Notes: generated by a model not told the origin, from the letters alone. 64,000 nucleotides of DNA from VXYK01 sp965221585 (GCA_965221585.1 OZ244898.1:124001-188000); one strand, 5' to 3'. Counted from the first letter of the stretch, positions 24,358 to 32,369 are shown. Translations and numbers: made by a program.

Positions 24358-25806
24358 ATGCTCGCACAGGACGCGCAGGCGATGGTGCAGAAGTTGTGGG
24401 ACTTCTGTGATGTGTTGCGGGACGATGGACTGTCGTATGGCGACTACTTGGAACAGCTCACGTACCTGCTGTTTTTGAAGATGGCCGACGAGCAGCATGC
24501 GATGCTCGGAGGCGACCGCATCGTGCCTGTCGAGTACGACTGGCCATCGCTGCTGAATCGTTCGGGTGCAGAGCTCGAAGCCCATTACAGCGACGCACTA
24601 GCTGCGCTCGGTGCGGGTGACGACATGCTCGGTGTGGTCTTCCACAAGGCCCGCAACCGCATCCAGACACCCGCGAAGCTGGAACAACTCATCAAAGAGT
24701 TCATCGACCAGCACGAGTGGATGAGCTACGACGCGGACCTCAAGGGCGACGCTTACGAGGGCCTGATCGAGAAAACCGCACAGGAGGGTGCTAGGGGAGC
24801 AGGCCAGTACTTCACGCCTCGGGCTCTAATCAATGCCATCGTCGATGTAATGCTCCCCGAGCCTGATGACCGGATCTGCGACCCAGCGTGTGGCACCGGA
24901 GGGTTCTTTCTTGGCGCGTACCGGTCGATCGTGGTGCGGTTTCCGCATCTTGAGCCCGAGCAAGTCGCGCACTTGCGTTCGGGCGCGTTCACCGGCTGGG
25001 AGATCGCTGACCTGCCGGCCCGGTTGTGTGCCATGAACATGCTGCTACACGGCATCGAGAGCCCCGAATCCGACTCACCGATCGTGGTGGACGACGCTCT
25101 GCGTGACCCTCCCAGCAAGGCCTTCGACATGGTGTTGACCAACCCGCCGTTCGGTCGCTCGTCGTCGGACAGCTACGAGCGGGAGGACTTCTGGGCCACG
25201 ACCAAGAACAAGCAACTGAACTTTGTCCAGCATGTGGTGAGCCTGCTGAAGATCGGCGGAGACGCGGCCGTAGTGGTGCCCGACAACGTGCTCTTCGAGG
25301 CCGGAGCGGGCGAGACGATCCGTCGCCGCTTGTTGCACGACTGTGAGGTCCACACGCTCCTGCGTCTGCCGACAGGCATCTTCTACGCCCAAGGGGTGAA
25401 GGCCAACGTGTTGTTCTTCCGCCGCCGTGAAGGAGCCGAAGACCCATGGACCCGAGAGCTGTGGGTATACGACTTGCGCACCAACAAGCACTTCACCCTC
25501 AAGCAGAACCCGCTGACTCGCGCCGACCTAGACGACTTCGTTGCCTGCTACCAAGCAGACACCCGCCACCAGCGCAAGGAATCCGAACGGTTCAAGTGCT
25601 ACATCTACGACGAACTGATCGCCCGCGACAAGGTCAGCCTCGATTTGTTCTGGCTTCGAGACGAGAGCCTCGAAGACACAGACAACCTGCCACCACCAGC
25701 CGTCCTTGCCGCCGAGATTGCCGAAGACCTCCAAACCGCCCTAACCGAGATCCAAGCCCTTACCGAAGCACTCTCTGCCGACCCCGTTGGCGAGATCCAC
25801 AATTAA
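24358..25806 (+). CDS. hsdM: Type I restriction-modification DNA methyltransferase subunit
   Basis: 482 residues. An HsdM N-terminal helical domain (QKLWDFCDVLRDDGLSYGDY) precedes the methylase fold with AdoMet motif I DPACGTGGFFLGAY and catalytic motif IV TNPPFGRSS, specific for N6-adenine methylation. With the HsdS subunit it protects the host site. It is unusual that hsdM is separated from hsdR-hsdS by the divergent SIR2-HerA pair and the Phd/VapC pair. No other methylase is nearby, so it is the likely partner. ATG 24358 lacks a clear ribosome-binding site and may be coupled to vapC. Confidence 0.95.
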   Translation: MLAQDAQAMVQKLWDFCDVLRDDGLSYGDYLEQLTYLLFLKMADEQHAMLGGDRIVPVEYDWPSLLNRSGAELEAHYSDALAALGAGDDMLGVVFHKARNRIQTPAKLEQLIKEFIDQHEWMSYDADLKGDAYEGLIEKTAQEGARGAGQYFTPRALINAIVDVMLPEPDDRICDPACGTGGFFLGAYRSIVVRFPHLEPEQVAHLRSGAFTGWEIADLPARLCAMNMLLHGIESPESDSPIVVDDALRDPPSKAFDMVLTNPPFGRSSSDSYEREDFWATTKNKQLNFVQHVVSLLKIGGDAAVVVPDNVLFEAGAGETIRRRLLHDCEVHTLLRLPTGIFYAQGVKANVLFFRRREGAEDPWTRELWVYDLRTNKHFTLKQNPLTRADLDDFVACYQADTRHQRKESERFKCYIYDELIARDKVSLDLFWLRDESLEDTDNLPPPAVLAAEIAEDLQTALTEIQALTEALSADPVGEIHN

Positions 25807-25918
25807 CGGCCTCGCTTCAGAAAAGACAGTTTCTCTTTGGGTTATGGGAAAACCGTTTGGGGACTGTCACATGCTGTCGCTAGTCTCAGCGGTGTAATTT
25901 CATCGATGGGAGAAACCG

Positions 25919-26599
25919 ATGGCGAATACGAGATATCCCAAGGTCACAGCGAAGGCGTGGGCAGTTCTGCGGAATCGAGCGGCCGCAGCTCCGACTGTGA
26001 AATTCACCCATGAATCGGTAGCGGCCCTATTGGGGATGGCGAACCCGAAGAGCGCTCGCGACAACATCGTTAGTCCGATGCGCCGACTCGGCCTAATCGA
26101 TGAGGAGGGTGCGTTAACCGCTCGGGGGAACAGTTGGCGTCTTGATGCGTCCTTCGGTGAGGCTTGTCAAGAGATCTTGGACGAGATCTATCCAGACGAA
26201 CTTGCGACTCTGGCCCATGACGACGGCACACCGGATGCCACGCAGGTCAGAACTTGGTTTGACCACCAGGGCTTTGGGGTGTCGAATGCTGCGCAAATGA
26301 CAGCGACGTATGTCATGATCGCAGGAAAAGAGATCCCCGATCCCCCAGTTCCAGACTCGGGCAAAGGCAAGAAGGCAAAATCGTCGTCGGCGAAGAACAA
26401 GACTCCGAAGTCCTCGCGGTCGCAACAGTCCAAAGAACCTAGGAGGGCTGAACCGCCTGAGCCAGCATCTCCCTCCATTGAACCCAATGGCACCCCAACG
26501 GTCCATCTCGATATTCAGATCCACATTCCCGCCGACGCGACACCGGAACAGATCGATCAGATCTTCTCAAGCATGGCGAGGAACCTGTACGGGAAGTGA
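25919..26599 (+). CDS. DUF5343-like protein with basic linker
   Basis: 226 residues, with GGGAGA before ATG 25919. Residues 1-145 resemble DUF5343: a winged-helix-like pair (FTHESVAALLGMANPKSARD, MRRLGLIDEEGALTARG) and a helical bundle. Residues 146-185 are a Lys/Ser/Pro-rich linker (GKGKKAKSSSAKNK), and the last 40 residues (TVHLDIQIHIPADATPEQID) form a short strand-helix unit found at the C terminus of such proteins. The stop overlaps the next gene by 4 nt. Function is unknown; the domain name is by recognition. Confidence 0.65.
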   Translation: MANTRYPKVTAKAWAVLRNRAAAAPTVKFTHESVAALLGMANPKSARDNIVSPMRRLGLIDEEGALTARGNSWRLDASFGEACQEILDEIYPDELATLAHDDGTPDATQVRTWFDHQGFGVSNAAQMTATYVMIAGKEIPDPPVPDSGKGKKAKSSSAKNKTPKSSRSQQSKEPRRAEPPEPASPSIEPNGTPTVHLDIQIHIPADATPEQIDQIFSSMARNLYGK

Positions 26600-27132
26600 C
26601 CAACAACCGGTGGTCGGGACTGGCATCGCTTGCGGGGAGGCTGGCCGGTGAACTGTCGGACTATCGATGGCCGGAGGCCCGAGATAGTGCGGCGCAGACT
26701 GAACACGACCACAGACGCGGTCCCGTTGCTGAGTTCGATCGTCGGGTTGTGGATTCTGATCTGCGAGCGGCTACGCGATCGCTCTTCCTGACGACGCACT
26801 ACGCCGACGCAATCGAGGCGGGGGTAAAGGCACTTTGTGAGTGCATTCGAGTTCGGACTGGGAGCTCTGAGGATGGAGATTCGTTGATGACGCTTGCGTT
26901 CTCTCCAAACAAGCCCCTACTACGTATCAACCGCGGGAGATCCAAGAACGATGAGAGCGAACAGCGTGGTCACATGTTCCTATGTCAAGGAGTGGTCGCC
27001 GCCTGGAGAAACCCCAGGGCACATAGGTTCGTTCATGACTCACCGTCGCGGGCTCTGATGATGCTCGAGACCTTGAACGACCTGATGACGACGACGAAGG
27101 CAGCTACGCGGACACAGCGGCGCTCCCCGTGA
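26596..27132 (+). CDS. Hypoth_Ymh (TIGR02391) family protein
   Basis: 178 residues from GTG 26596, overlapping the DUF5343-like stop. The C-terminal 110 residues carry the family pattern: HYADAIEAGVKALCECI, DSLMTLAFSPNKPLLRIN, then GHMFLCQGVVAAWRNPRAH. This closely parallels the C terminus of abortive-infection-type HEPN proteins; the RNPRAH ending corresponds to the HEPN RxxxxH motif (RNPRAH), suggesting RNase activity. No such activity has been shown for this protein. Pairing with DUF5343 and position at the end of the island point to a defence role. Confidence 0.7.
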   Translation: MTNNRWSGLASLAGRLAGELSDYRWPEARDSAAQTEHDHRRGPVAEFDRRVVDSDLRAATRSLFLTTHYADAIEAGVKALCECIRVRTGSSEDGDSLMTLAFSPNKPLLRINRGRSKNDESEQRGHMFLCQGVVAAWRNPRAHRFVHDSPSRALMMLETLNDLMTTTKAATRTQRRSP

Positions 27133-27266
27133 CAGTACGTTCGCACCTAAAGTGCAAATGAGAGGTGCAGCGATCTTGGCTCAGTTGGTGGTCTTATTGG
27201 GCATGGTCGTTTCTGCTGGGACTGGAGCGAATTCACTGTGATTTGTGGTGGGCGTGGGCCGGGTGA
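27133..27266. other. Intergenic segment with inverted repeat
   Basis: GCACCT (27143-27148) and AGGTGC (27163-27168) form a 6-bp inverted repeat with a 14-nt loop. A hydrophobic 27-codon frame at 27158-27241 has no ribosome-binding site and may be chance. The segment marks the right edge of the defence island. Confidence 0.35.
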
Positions 27267-27722
27267 ATGATGCGGGTCTCTTTGGTGGTTTTTGTGATGG
27301 CGGTCGCTGGGCTGATTGTGGCTTGTTCGGCTGATCAGGACGTAGCTGAAGAGTTGTCCAGCGTAGAAAGCGCGGACGCTTCAGATCCCGAACTGGTGGC
27401 TCGCGGGTCGGTGGTGTATGCGGAGTCGTGTGCTTCGTGTCACGGCCCGAATCTGGAGGGCCAGCCGAACTGGCGCGAGAAGAACGCTGAGGGAAAGTTG
27501 CCCGCCTCTCCGCATGACGAGACCGGCCATACCTGGCATCACGGTGACGCCCAACTGTTCGACATCACCAAGCGGGGGACCGAAGCCATCGTCGGCGGAG
27601 ACTACGAGAGCGACATGCGAGGCTTCGCTGACGAACTAGACGATTCCGATATCTGGGCTGTTCTGGCCTTCATCAAGAGCCAGTGGCCCCAAGACATCCA
27701 AGCAATCCAGGCACAACGATAG
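27267..27722 (+). CDS. Lipoprotein c-type cytochrome
   Basis: 151 residues. The N terminus is a lipoprotein signal (hydrophobic LVVFVMAVAGLIVAC with the lipobox Cys at about residue 20), so the protein should be anchored outside the membrane. CASCHGP is the haem c attachment site (CxxCH). The Met in DYESDMRGFAD is a plausible axial ligand, and ADELDDSDIWAVLAFIKS is the usual terminal helix. It is a small mono-haem electron carrier of class I. No oxidase or reductase gene is adjacent, so its partner is unknown. Confidence 0.88.
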   Translation: MMRVSLVVFVMAVAGLIVACSADQDVAEELSSVESADASDPELVARGSVVYAESCASCHGPNLEGQPNWREKNAEGKLPASPHDETGHTWHHGDAQLFDITKRGTEAIVGGDYESDMRGFADELDDSDIWAVLAFIKSQWPQDIQAIQAQR

Positions 27723-27743
27723 ACCGAGGCCGCCGCCAGCCGA

Positions 27744-28598
27744 CTAACGCTCCCGTTGGCTGTAGTCGCCGAAGGGGCCGTCGCGTTGTGCCACTGCGGC
27801 GGGGACTCCCTCGGTCATGGCTGTGTCGATGAACGCAAGGGCTTCGGGGGTGTTGCGCATGGCGCCATCGAGAATCGATCCGAGCACCTGGGAATTGCGC
27901 AGCCCCATCGCCTCATACGCTTGATTGACGACCAGTTTCATGGCTGCCAGTTGCGATGCGGGGATGCTCGACAACTGGCCGGCCAACTCCGCGACTGTCT
28001 CGTCGAGTTGGTCGGCCGGGACCGCTTGGTTGATCAGCTCCACCCGTGCCGCCTCGGCTCCGGAGAGCGGCTTGCCGGTCAGCGCGTATTCCTTGGCCTT
28101 GGCCAACCCGAGCCGGTACACCCACATCGCTGTCAGGTAACAGCCCCATATCCTGGAGTAGGGCGTGCCGATCTGCGCGTCCTCGGCTGCAACGACGAGA
28201 TCGGCCGAAAGGGCCATGTCTGAGCCGCCCCCCACGCACCACCCGTGCACCTGGGCGATGGTCGGCTTCGGGCTTGACCAGAGGCCCATGAAGTTGGGGA
28301 CCGGTGCGTCCCAGCGATTCGTTACGCCGATGGCGTCTCGTCCTGGGTCCCAATCCCGGTCCTCGCGCCGCACTGCGGCGAGGTCCCCGTCGGAGCCGAA
28401 GTCGAACCCGGCACAGAACGACCGGCCGGCGCCCCGCAGCACGATTACCTTCACCTGCGGATCACGGTTGGCCTCGGCGACGTAATTGTCGAGCTGCGTC
28501 CACATGGGCCGCACGATGGCGTTCAGATGATCTGGGCGATTCAGAGTGATCGTCGCGGTGGTTCCCGAGGTGCTGTACAAGACGTAGTCATTGCTCAT
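27744..28598 (-). CDS. Enoyl-CoA hydratase/isomerase (crotonase) family protein
   Basis: 284 residues from ATG 28598. Crotonase features: ITLNRPDHLNAI, VKVIVLRGAGRSFCAGFDFG (oxyanion hole), VHGWCVGGGSDMALSADLVV (second oxyanion glycine) and the C-terminal helix. The residue usually acting as catalytic Glu is replaced in IGTPYSRIWG, so the exact reaction (hydration, isomerisation or other CoA chemistry) cannot be given. It converges on the cytochrome c gene. Confidence 0.88.
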   Translation of the reverse strand: MSNDYVLYSTSGTTATITLNRPDHLNAIVRPMWTQLDNYVAEANRDPQVKVIVLRGAGRSFCAGFDFGSDGDLAAVRREDRDWDPGRDAIGVTNRWDAPVPNFMGLWSSPKPTIAQVHGWCVGGGSDMALSADLVVAAEDAQIGTPYSRIWGCYLTAMWVYRLGLAKAKEYALTGKPLSGAEAARVELINQAVPADQLDETVAELAGQLSSIPASQLAAMKLVVNQAYEAMGLRNSQVLGSILDGAMRNTPEALAFIDTAMTEGVPAAVAQRDGPFGDYSQRER

Positions 28599-28605
28599 GC
28601 GAGCC

Positions 28606-28611
28606 AATCTA
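28606..28611 (-). promoter_or_regulatory. -10 box for leaderless crotonase transcript
   Basis: On the minus strand TAGATT is followed by 7 nt and the ATG at 28598, with no Shine-Dalgarno sequence between. Confidence 0.4.
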
Positions 28612-28664
28612 GTAGCGGCGGAATACGGGCACGCCGGGCCACTCGTTACTGACGCCCATATCGG

Positions 28665-28757
28665 CGGAGGTGGACGGGAATCGAACCCGCCGGACAGGGA
28701 TCACCCATCCCACCCGCTTTGAAGGCGGGGGAGCCCACCAGGCGCTCGGACACCTCC
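28665..28757 (-). tRNA. selC: tRNA-Sec (anticodon UCA)
   Basis: A 93-nt tRNA on the minus strand. The anticodon arm is CCCGC-CUUCAAA-GCGGG, so positions 34-36 read UCA, the anticodon that decodes UGA. Acceptor GGAGGUG pairs with CACCUCC, the T arm is GCGGG-UUCGAUU-CCCGU, and a long variable arm (GGGAU/AUCCC) is present, all as in selenocysteine or serine-type tRNAs. An eighth acceptor position is U opposite C rather than a pair. CCA is not encoded. TAGCGT 7 nt upstream of the 5' end is a plausible -10 box. This is strong evidence that the organism inserts selenocysteine. Confidence 0.93.
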
Positions 28758-28816
28758 ACACCAGACGCTACCGCCAAACAACAAGTCCCGACGGTGTGAG
28801 ATCGCTCGTGAGTCGA

Positions 28817-28822
28817 TACGGT
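28817..28822 (+). promoter_or_regulatory. -10 box for leaderless small membrane protein
   Basis: TACGGT ends 7 nt before the ATG at 28830, and no Shine-Dalgarno sequence intervenes. Confidence 0.4.
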
Positions 28823-28829
28823 GCTCGCC

Positions 28830-28910
28830 ATGTCAAAGAACCGTTTGCTTCTGGGTGTCGTTCTGATCGTGTTGCTGGTGCTTCTGGGCCGCAAGGTCAA
28901 AGACGTCTGA
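28830..28910 (+). CDS. Tiny single-span membrane protein (26 residues)
   Basis: MSKNRLLLGVVLIVLLVLLG is followed by RKVKDV: a positively charged start, a 16-residue hydrophobic helix and a basic tail, so it should sit in the membrane with one span. It lies between the tRNA-Sec gene (opposite strand) and the Tad pilus operon. No family can be named for so short a peptide; the TANNNT box at the right distance supports expression. Confidence 0.5.
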   Translation: MSKNRLLLGVVLIVLLVLLGRKVKDV

Positions 28911-28927
28911 GCCGGCGCGATCGGCGG

Positions 28928-28955
28928 TTGACACCGCCACCCTGACAACTAGGGT
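28928..28955 (+). promoter_or_regulatory. Candidate sigma-70 promoter of the Tad operon
   Basis: TTGACA (28928-28933), a 16-nt spacer and TAGGGT (28950-28955) would start transcription about 55 nt before the tadZ GTG at 29019. The -35 is a consensus match. Confidence 0.5.
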
Positions 28956-29018
28956 GTGACAACCCACTTCCCCCTTTGAACAACTTCCCCCGTCGAACAT
29001 CGAGTTCCGGGAGTTGTC

Positions 29019-29672
29019 GTGTTCATTGTCTGCTGGTCGCCCAAGGGCGGATCAGGTACCTCAGTCGTCGCCAGCGCGCTGGGCCTCACGATCGCCGCAT
29101 CCGGTCGTGAAACCCTGCTAGTCGACACTGTCGGCGATCTGCCGATGGTGCTCGGCCTGCCCCCCGGCACCGGTGACGGACTGTCCGACTGGCTGCTCGC
29201 GCCCTCCGACGTGTCCGCAGACGCGTTGTCGCTGCTCGAGATGCCGGCGGGCGACCGTCTGCAACTCCTCGGCGCCGGCAACGCGACGCAAGAAGCGATC
29301 GATCCCGAGCGGAGCGTGCTGGCGGCAGAACTCCTGTCGCGGTCCGCACGCTGGGTTGTGGTCGATGCGGGCAGCACCGGCCCTCCCGACCGGTGGCTGG
29401 TGCACGGCACCCGTGCCGTCATGGTCATCCGCGCCTGCTACCTGGGCATTCAAGCAGCCCTCGCCCGACCCTTGGCGCTGGGAACGACGGTCGTCGTGGT
29501 GGAAGAACCCGGCAGAGCGCTGCGACTGTCCGATGTGACAGCCGTGTTCAACGGACACAGGGTCGTTCCCGTGCCCTGGGATCCGGCAGTCGCTCGGGCA
29601 GTCGACTCGGGGCTGCTCGCGCACCGGATGCCACGTTCGCTGAACCGACTGAGCGAGGTTCTCGATGGCTGA
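29019..29672 (+). CDS. tadZ: TadZ/CpaE-like ParA-family ATPase
   Basis: 217 residues from GTG 29019. A deviant Walker A, WSPKGGSGTSVVASALG, and VVVDAGSTGPPD mark a MinD/ParA-type ATPase, although it is shorter than classical TadZ and lacks the receiver-like domain. TadZ proteins position the pilus machine at a pole or focus. It overlaps tadA by 8 nt and opens a six-gene operon. Confidence 0.82.
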   Translation: MFIVCWSPKGGSGTSVVASALGLTIAASGRETLLVDTVGDLPMVLGLPPGTGDGLSDWLLAPSDVSADALSLLEMPAGDRLQLLGAGNATQEAIDPERSVLAAELLSRSARWVVVDAGSTGPPDRWLVHGTRAVMVIRACYLGIQAALARPLALGTTVVVVEEPGRALRLSDVTAVFNGHRVVPVPWDPAVARAVDSGLLAHRMPRSLNRLSEVLDG

Positions 29673-30732
29673 AGCGCTAATGGTTGACCTCGCGGCCACT
29701 GTCCACGGTGACCTCTTGGACCAGGGCGGAGGCGCGGCGGAGATCTTCCCCACAATCGCCCGCCACGCCCCGTTGCTGGGTGCCCGCGAACGGGAATCGC
29801 TGCACCGGCAGGTCGCGGCCCGTCTCGCCGGACTCGGTCCCATCGAGCCGTTGCTAGTCGACCGCGAGATCAGCGAGATCATGATCAACGGACCCGGTGT
29901 GGTCTGGTTCGAGCGTCACGGACGGATCGAGTCCAGCTCGGTCGTGCTCGGCGAGGCCGAACTGGAGCTTCTCGTGGAACGGATCGTCGCGCCGATCGGA
30001 CGGATTGTGGACCCGCGAAAGCCCTGGGTCGACGGGCGTCTGGCTGACGGCAGCCGAGTCAATATCGTGGCGGCACCCGTCGCCATCGACGGCCCCTACG
30101 TGACCATTCGACGGTTCGTGCTGCGGGCCGAGGACGTGGCCGATTTTGGGCCTCCATCGGTCGCCTCGATGCTTGCGGAGCTGGTCACACAGCGGCGCAG
30201 CATCATTGTCAGCGGCGGGACCGGCGCGGGCAAGACCTCGCTGCTCAACGCCCTGGCCGCGCACGTCGCGACTGAGGCCCGAGTGATCACCATCGAGGAC
30301 GCGGCTGAGCTCCGGCTCCGCCATCCCCATGTGGTGCGCTTGGAGGCTCGGTCCGACGGCATCGAAGGGGTGGGAGCCGTGGAGATCCGCGACCTGCTGC
30401 GCAACGCGCTGCGGATGCGTCCTGATCGCATCGTGCTCGGAGAGGTGCGCGGCCCCGAAGCGCTCGACCTGGTTCAGGCGCTCAACACCGGGCACTCGGG
30501 GTGCCTGTCGACGATCCATGCGAACTCCCCGACCGACGCGCTGCGAAGACTGGCGTCGCTGGTCATGTCGGCCGGAACCGGGCTGCCCCATGATGTGGTC
30601 CGCACCCAGATCGGATCGGCAGTCGACGTAGTAGTGCAGGTCGAACGCACGCCGTCCGGGGCACGTGAAATCGCCGCCGTAGTGGAAGTGGTCGACGGGG
30701 AGACGGTGCGCCCCCTGTGGTGTGGGGAGTGA
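29665..30732 (+). CDS. tadA: TadA/CpaF secretion ATPase
   Basis: 355 residues. The N-terminal helical domain is followed by LGPIEPLLVDREISEIMING and the motor: SGGTGAGKTSLLNALA (Walker A, about 188), VITIEDAAELRL (Asp box), RMRPDRIVLGEVRGPEALDL (Walker B) and GHSGCLSTIHANSP (His box). This is the type II/IV secretion ATPase that powers assembly of Flp-type pili in the cytoplasm. The GTGA stop/start overlap with tadB shows tight coupling. Confidence 0.95.
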   Translation: MAEALMVDLAATVHGDLLDQGGGAAEIFPTIARHAPLLGARERESLHRQVAARLAGLGPIEPLLVDREISEIMINGPGVVWFERHGRIESSSVVLGEAELELLVERIVAPIGRIVDPRKPWVDGRLADGSRVNIVAAPVAIDGPYVTIRRFVLRAEDVADFGPPSVASMLAELVTQRRSIIVSGGTGAGKTSLLNALAAHVATEARVITIEDAAELRLRHPHVVRLEARSDGIEGVGAVEIRDLLRNALRMRPDRIVLGEVRGPEALDLVQALNTGHSGCLSTIHANSPTDALRRLASLVMSAGTGLPHDVVRTQIGSAVDVVVQVERTPSGAREIAAVVEVVDGETVRPLWCGE

Positions 30733-31334
30733 CTGTGGTGCAGGGAGTGACGAAGGTGAGAGGCGTGACGGCGGCTCGCTCGCAGCAGCGTCGACGGCTC
30801 GTCGCGATCGGACAGCTCCCCGAAATGCTTGACGTGTTGGCACGCGAACTGCGCGGCGGGCGCAACCTGCACGAAGCGATCCAGACGGCCTCATCGATGT
30901 CGTCGCTACAAGGTCTGGGACTCGACACTCTGGTGACCCGATTCGCCTCCGGTGAACGGCTCGTGGAGGCCCTCGACCGTTGGGCCGGCGAGTTGAACCA
31001 CCCCGACGGAGACCTGGTTCGTGCTGTCGTGAGCCTCGGTTCGGTCACAGGCGGAGCGCTGGCAGGATCTATGGAACGCGCTGCTCTGACCCTGCGCGAA
31101 CGCGCCGGACTCGTCGACGAGGTTCGGGTGTTGACCGCACAGACCAGAGCCTCTGCGATGGTGTTGTTCGTGGCGCCGCTCGGGTTTCTGGTTCTGCTTC
31201 TGACCCTCGACCCGGCGAGCAGCGCAGCAGTCTTCACCACCGGCACGGGTCAGCTCTGCGTGGTGTTGGGCCTGCTGCTCGACATCGTTGGCTTCGCCTG
31301 GATGCGCAGGCTGGCGGGGTCGGTAACCCGATGA
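30729..31334 (+). CDS. tadB: TadB-like inner-membrane platform protein
   Basis: 201 residues if started at GTG 30729, which overlaps the tadA stop; several further in-frame GTGs to 30765 are possible starts. A cytoplasmic GspF-type domain (LPEMLDVLARELRGGRNLHEAI, GERLVEALDRWAGEL) is followed by two hydrophobic helices (AMVLFVAPLGFLVLLLTL and VVLGLLLDIVGFAW). It would form the pilus platform with TadC. It is shorter than typical TadB because the leading membrane helices are missing. Confidence 0.85.
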   Translation: MTVVQGVTKVRGVTAARSQQRRRLVAIGQLPEMLDVLARELRGGRNLHEAIQTASSMSSLQGLGLDTLVTRFASGERLVEALDRWAGELNHPDGDLVRAVVSLGSVTGGALAGSMERAALTLRERAGLVDEVRVLTAQTRASAMVLFVAPLGFLVLLLTLDPASSAAVFTTGTGQLCVVLGLLLDIVGFAWMRRLAGSVTR

Positions 31335-31347
31335 CCGGCGGTGGCCG

Positions 31348-32076
31348 ATGAGGATCGTGCTGATCGTCGGCTGCTGTGTGCTCAGCGCGGTCTGGTTCCG
31401 CCCCTGGCGTGTGCGGCCGCGGCCACTGGTTGAGCCCCCGCCGCAAAGACCAAGCGTCACCGCGGGATCGTCGCGAGGATCAGCGGCCCAGCGGGTGCTG
31501 CTCGGCATGGTGGTCTTCGGCGCGTTGATAGTGGGGTTGACGCAACCTGTGATGCTCGTTCCGTTGGTGTTCATCTACGCGGTCGTGGTGATCCGGGGCC
31601 GCCGAGCCTCCAACGATGACGACGCGGCCGTGGCGAAGACGCTGCCCGAAGTCGTGGATCTTCTGATGGTCGGCGTCGGTGCAGGTCTCACACCGAGAGA
31701 AACGCTGCAGCGCTGCCAAGCCTGGCTGCCCGACCCGTTCGCAACGACCGTGGACCGAGCGCTTGCGAGAGCATCGGCAGGGGCCACCTTCGCCGAGGCG
31801 CTCGATCGGGCAATGACCCCTCTCGGAGATCGGGTACGGCCGCTGGTGGCCGCGCTCAACGCCGGAGAACGCGACGGTTCGATGCTGGCCGGCGGGTTGC
31901 TGCGGGTGAGCGACGAGGCTCGTCGCCTGCGGCGGGTGGCGGCGCAGGAACGTGCGCGCCGTGTGCCCGTCGCCATGCTCGGGCCGCTATTGCTGTGCGT
32001 ACTTCCCTCGTTCGCCCTGCTCACTCTGGTCCCGCTGGTGCTCGGCTCTCTCGGCGACCTGGGTGTGGTGGTCTGA
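31348..32076 (+). CDS. tadC: TadC-like inner-membrane platform protein
   Basis: 242 residues. Two N-terminal hydrophobic segments, then a GspF domain (LPEVVDLLMVGVGAGLTPRE, GATFAEALDRAMTPLGDRV) and a C-terminal span (LGPLLLCVLPSFALLTLVP). It should pair with TadB as the second platform subunit. ATG 31348 follows tadB by 13 nt. Confidence 0.85.
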   Translation: MRIVLIVGCCVLSAVWFRPWRVRPRPLVEPPPQRPSVTAGSSRGSAAQRVLLGMVVFGALIVGLTQPVMLVPLVFIYAVVVIRGRRASNDDDAAVAKTLPEVVDLLMVGVGAGLTPRETLQRCQAWLPDPFATTVDRALARASAGATFAEALDRAMTPLGDRVRPLVAALNAGERDGSMLAGGLLRVSDEARRLRRVAAQERARRVPVAMLGPLLLCVLPSFALLTLVPLVLGSLGDLGVVV

Positions 32077-32141
32077 ACCACGGCCGTCGGATCTCGCTTC
32101 CCCCGCAAGACAACAGATCAAACAGAAACAGGAGGAGCCAG

Positions 32142-32369
32142 ATGTTGATGCGTCAATGGTTAGTAGTCGAGGTCGCGCTTCGCACCGCCGCTGTCCAGTT
32201 GAGATCGCGGCTGACCGAAGACAGAGGTCAGGCGACCGCCGAGTACGCGCTTGTGGTGCTCGGTGCGGCCACGGTGGCGATGATGTTGATTGCCTGGGCA
32301 ACGTCCACCGGCAAGATCTCGTCGCTGCTCAACAGGGTCGTCGACTCGATAGCAGATCGGGTTTCGTGA
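32142..32369 (+). CDS. DUF4244 family Flp-like pilin
   Basis: 75 residues with AGGAGGAG 8 nt before ATG 32142, the strongest ribosome-binding site in the operon, as expected of a major structural subunit. The pattern EDRGQATAEYALVVLGAATV gives a prepilin cleavage site after Gly and Glu at +5 of the mature protein, with a hydrophobic helix following. It is the candidate major pilin. The prepilin peptidase is not in this window. Confidence 0.82.
   Translation: MLMRQWLVVEVALRTAAVQLRSRLTEDRGQATAEYALVVLGAATVAMMLIAWATSTGKISSLLNRVVDSIADRVS

Noticed and set aside
27158..27241. 27-codon hydrophobic frame before the cytochrome c gene
   Set aside because: It resembles a signal peptide but has no ribosome-binding site or promoter at a usable distance.
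28665..28757. Island attachment site at tRNA-Sec
   Set aside because: I looked for a copy of the tRNA 3' end near the other island boundary (about 13.3-13.5 kb) and saw none. Two ordinary genes lie between the tRNA and the island, and no integrase is present.
30717..30728. Upstream start of tadB at 30717
   Set aside because: It would overlap tadA by 16 nt, whereas GTG 30729 gives the 4-nt overlap used elsewhere in this window; still undecided.
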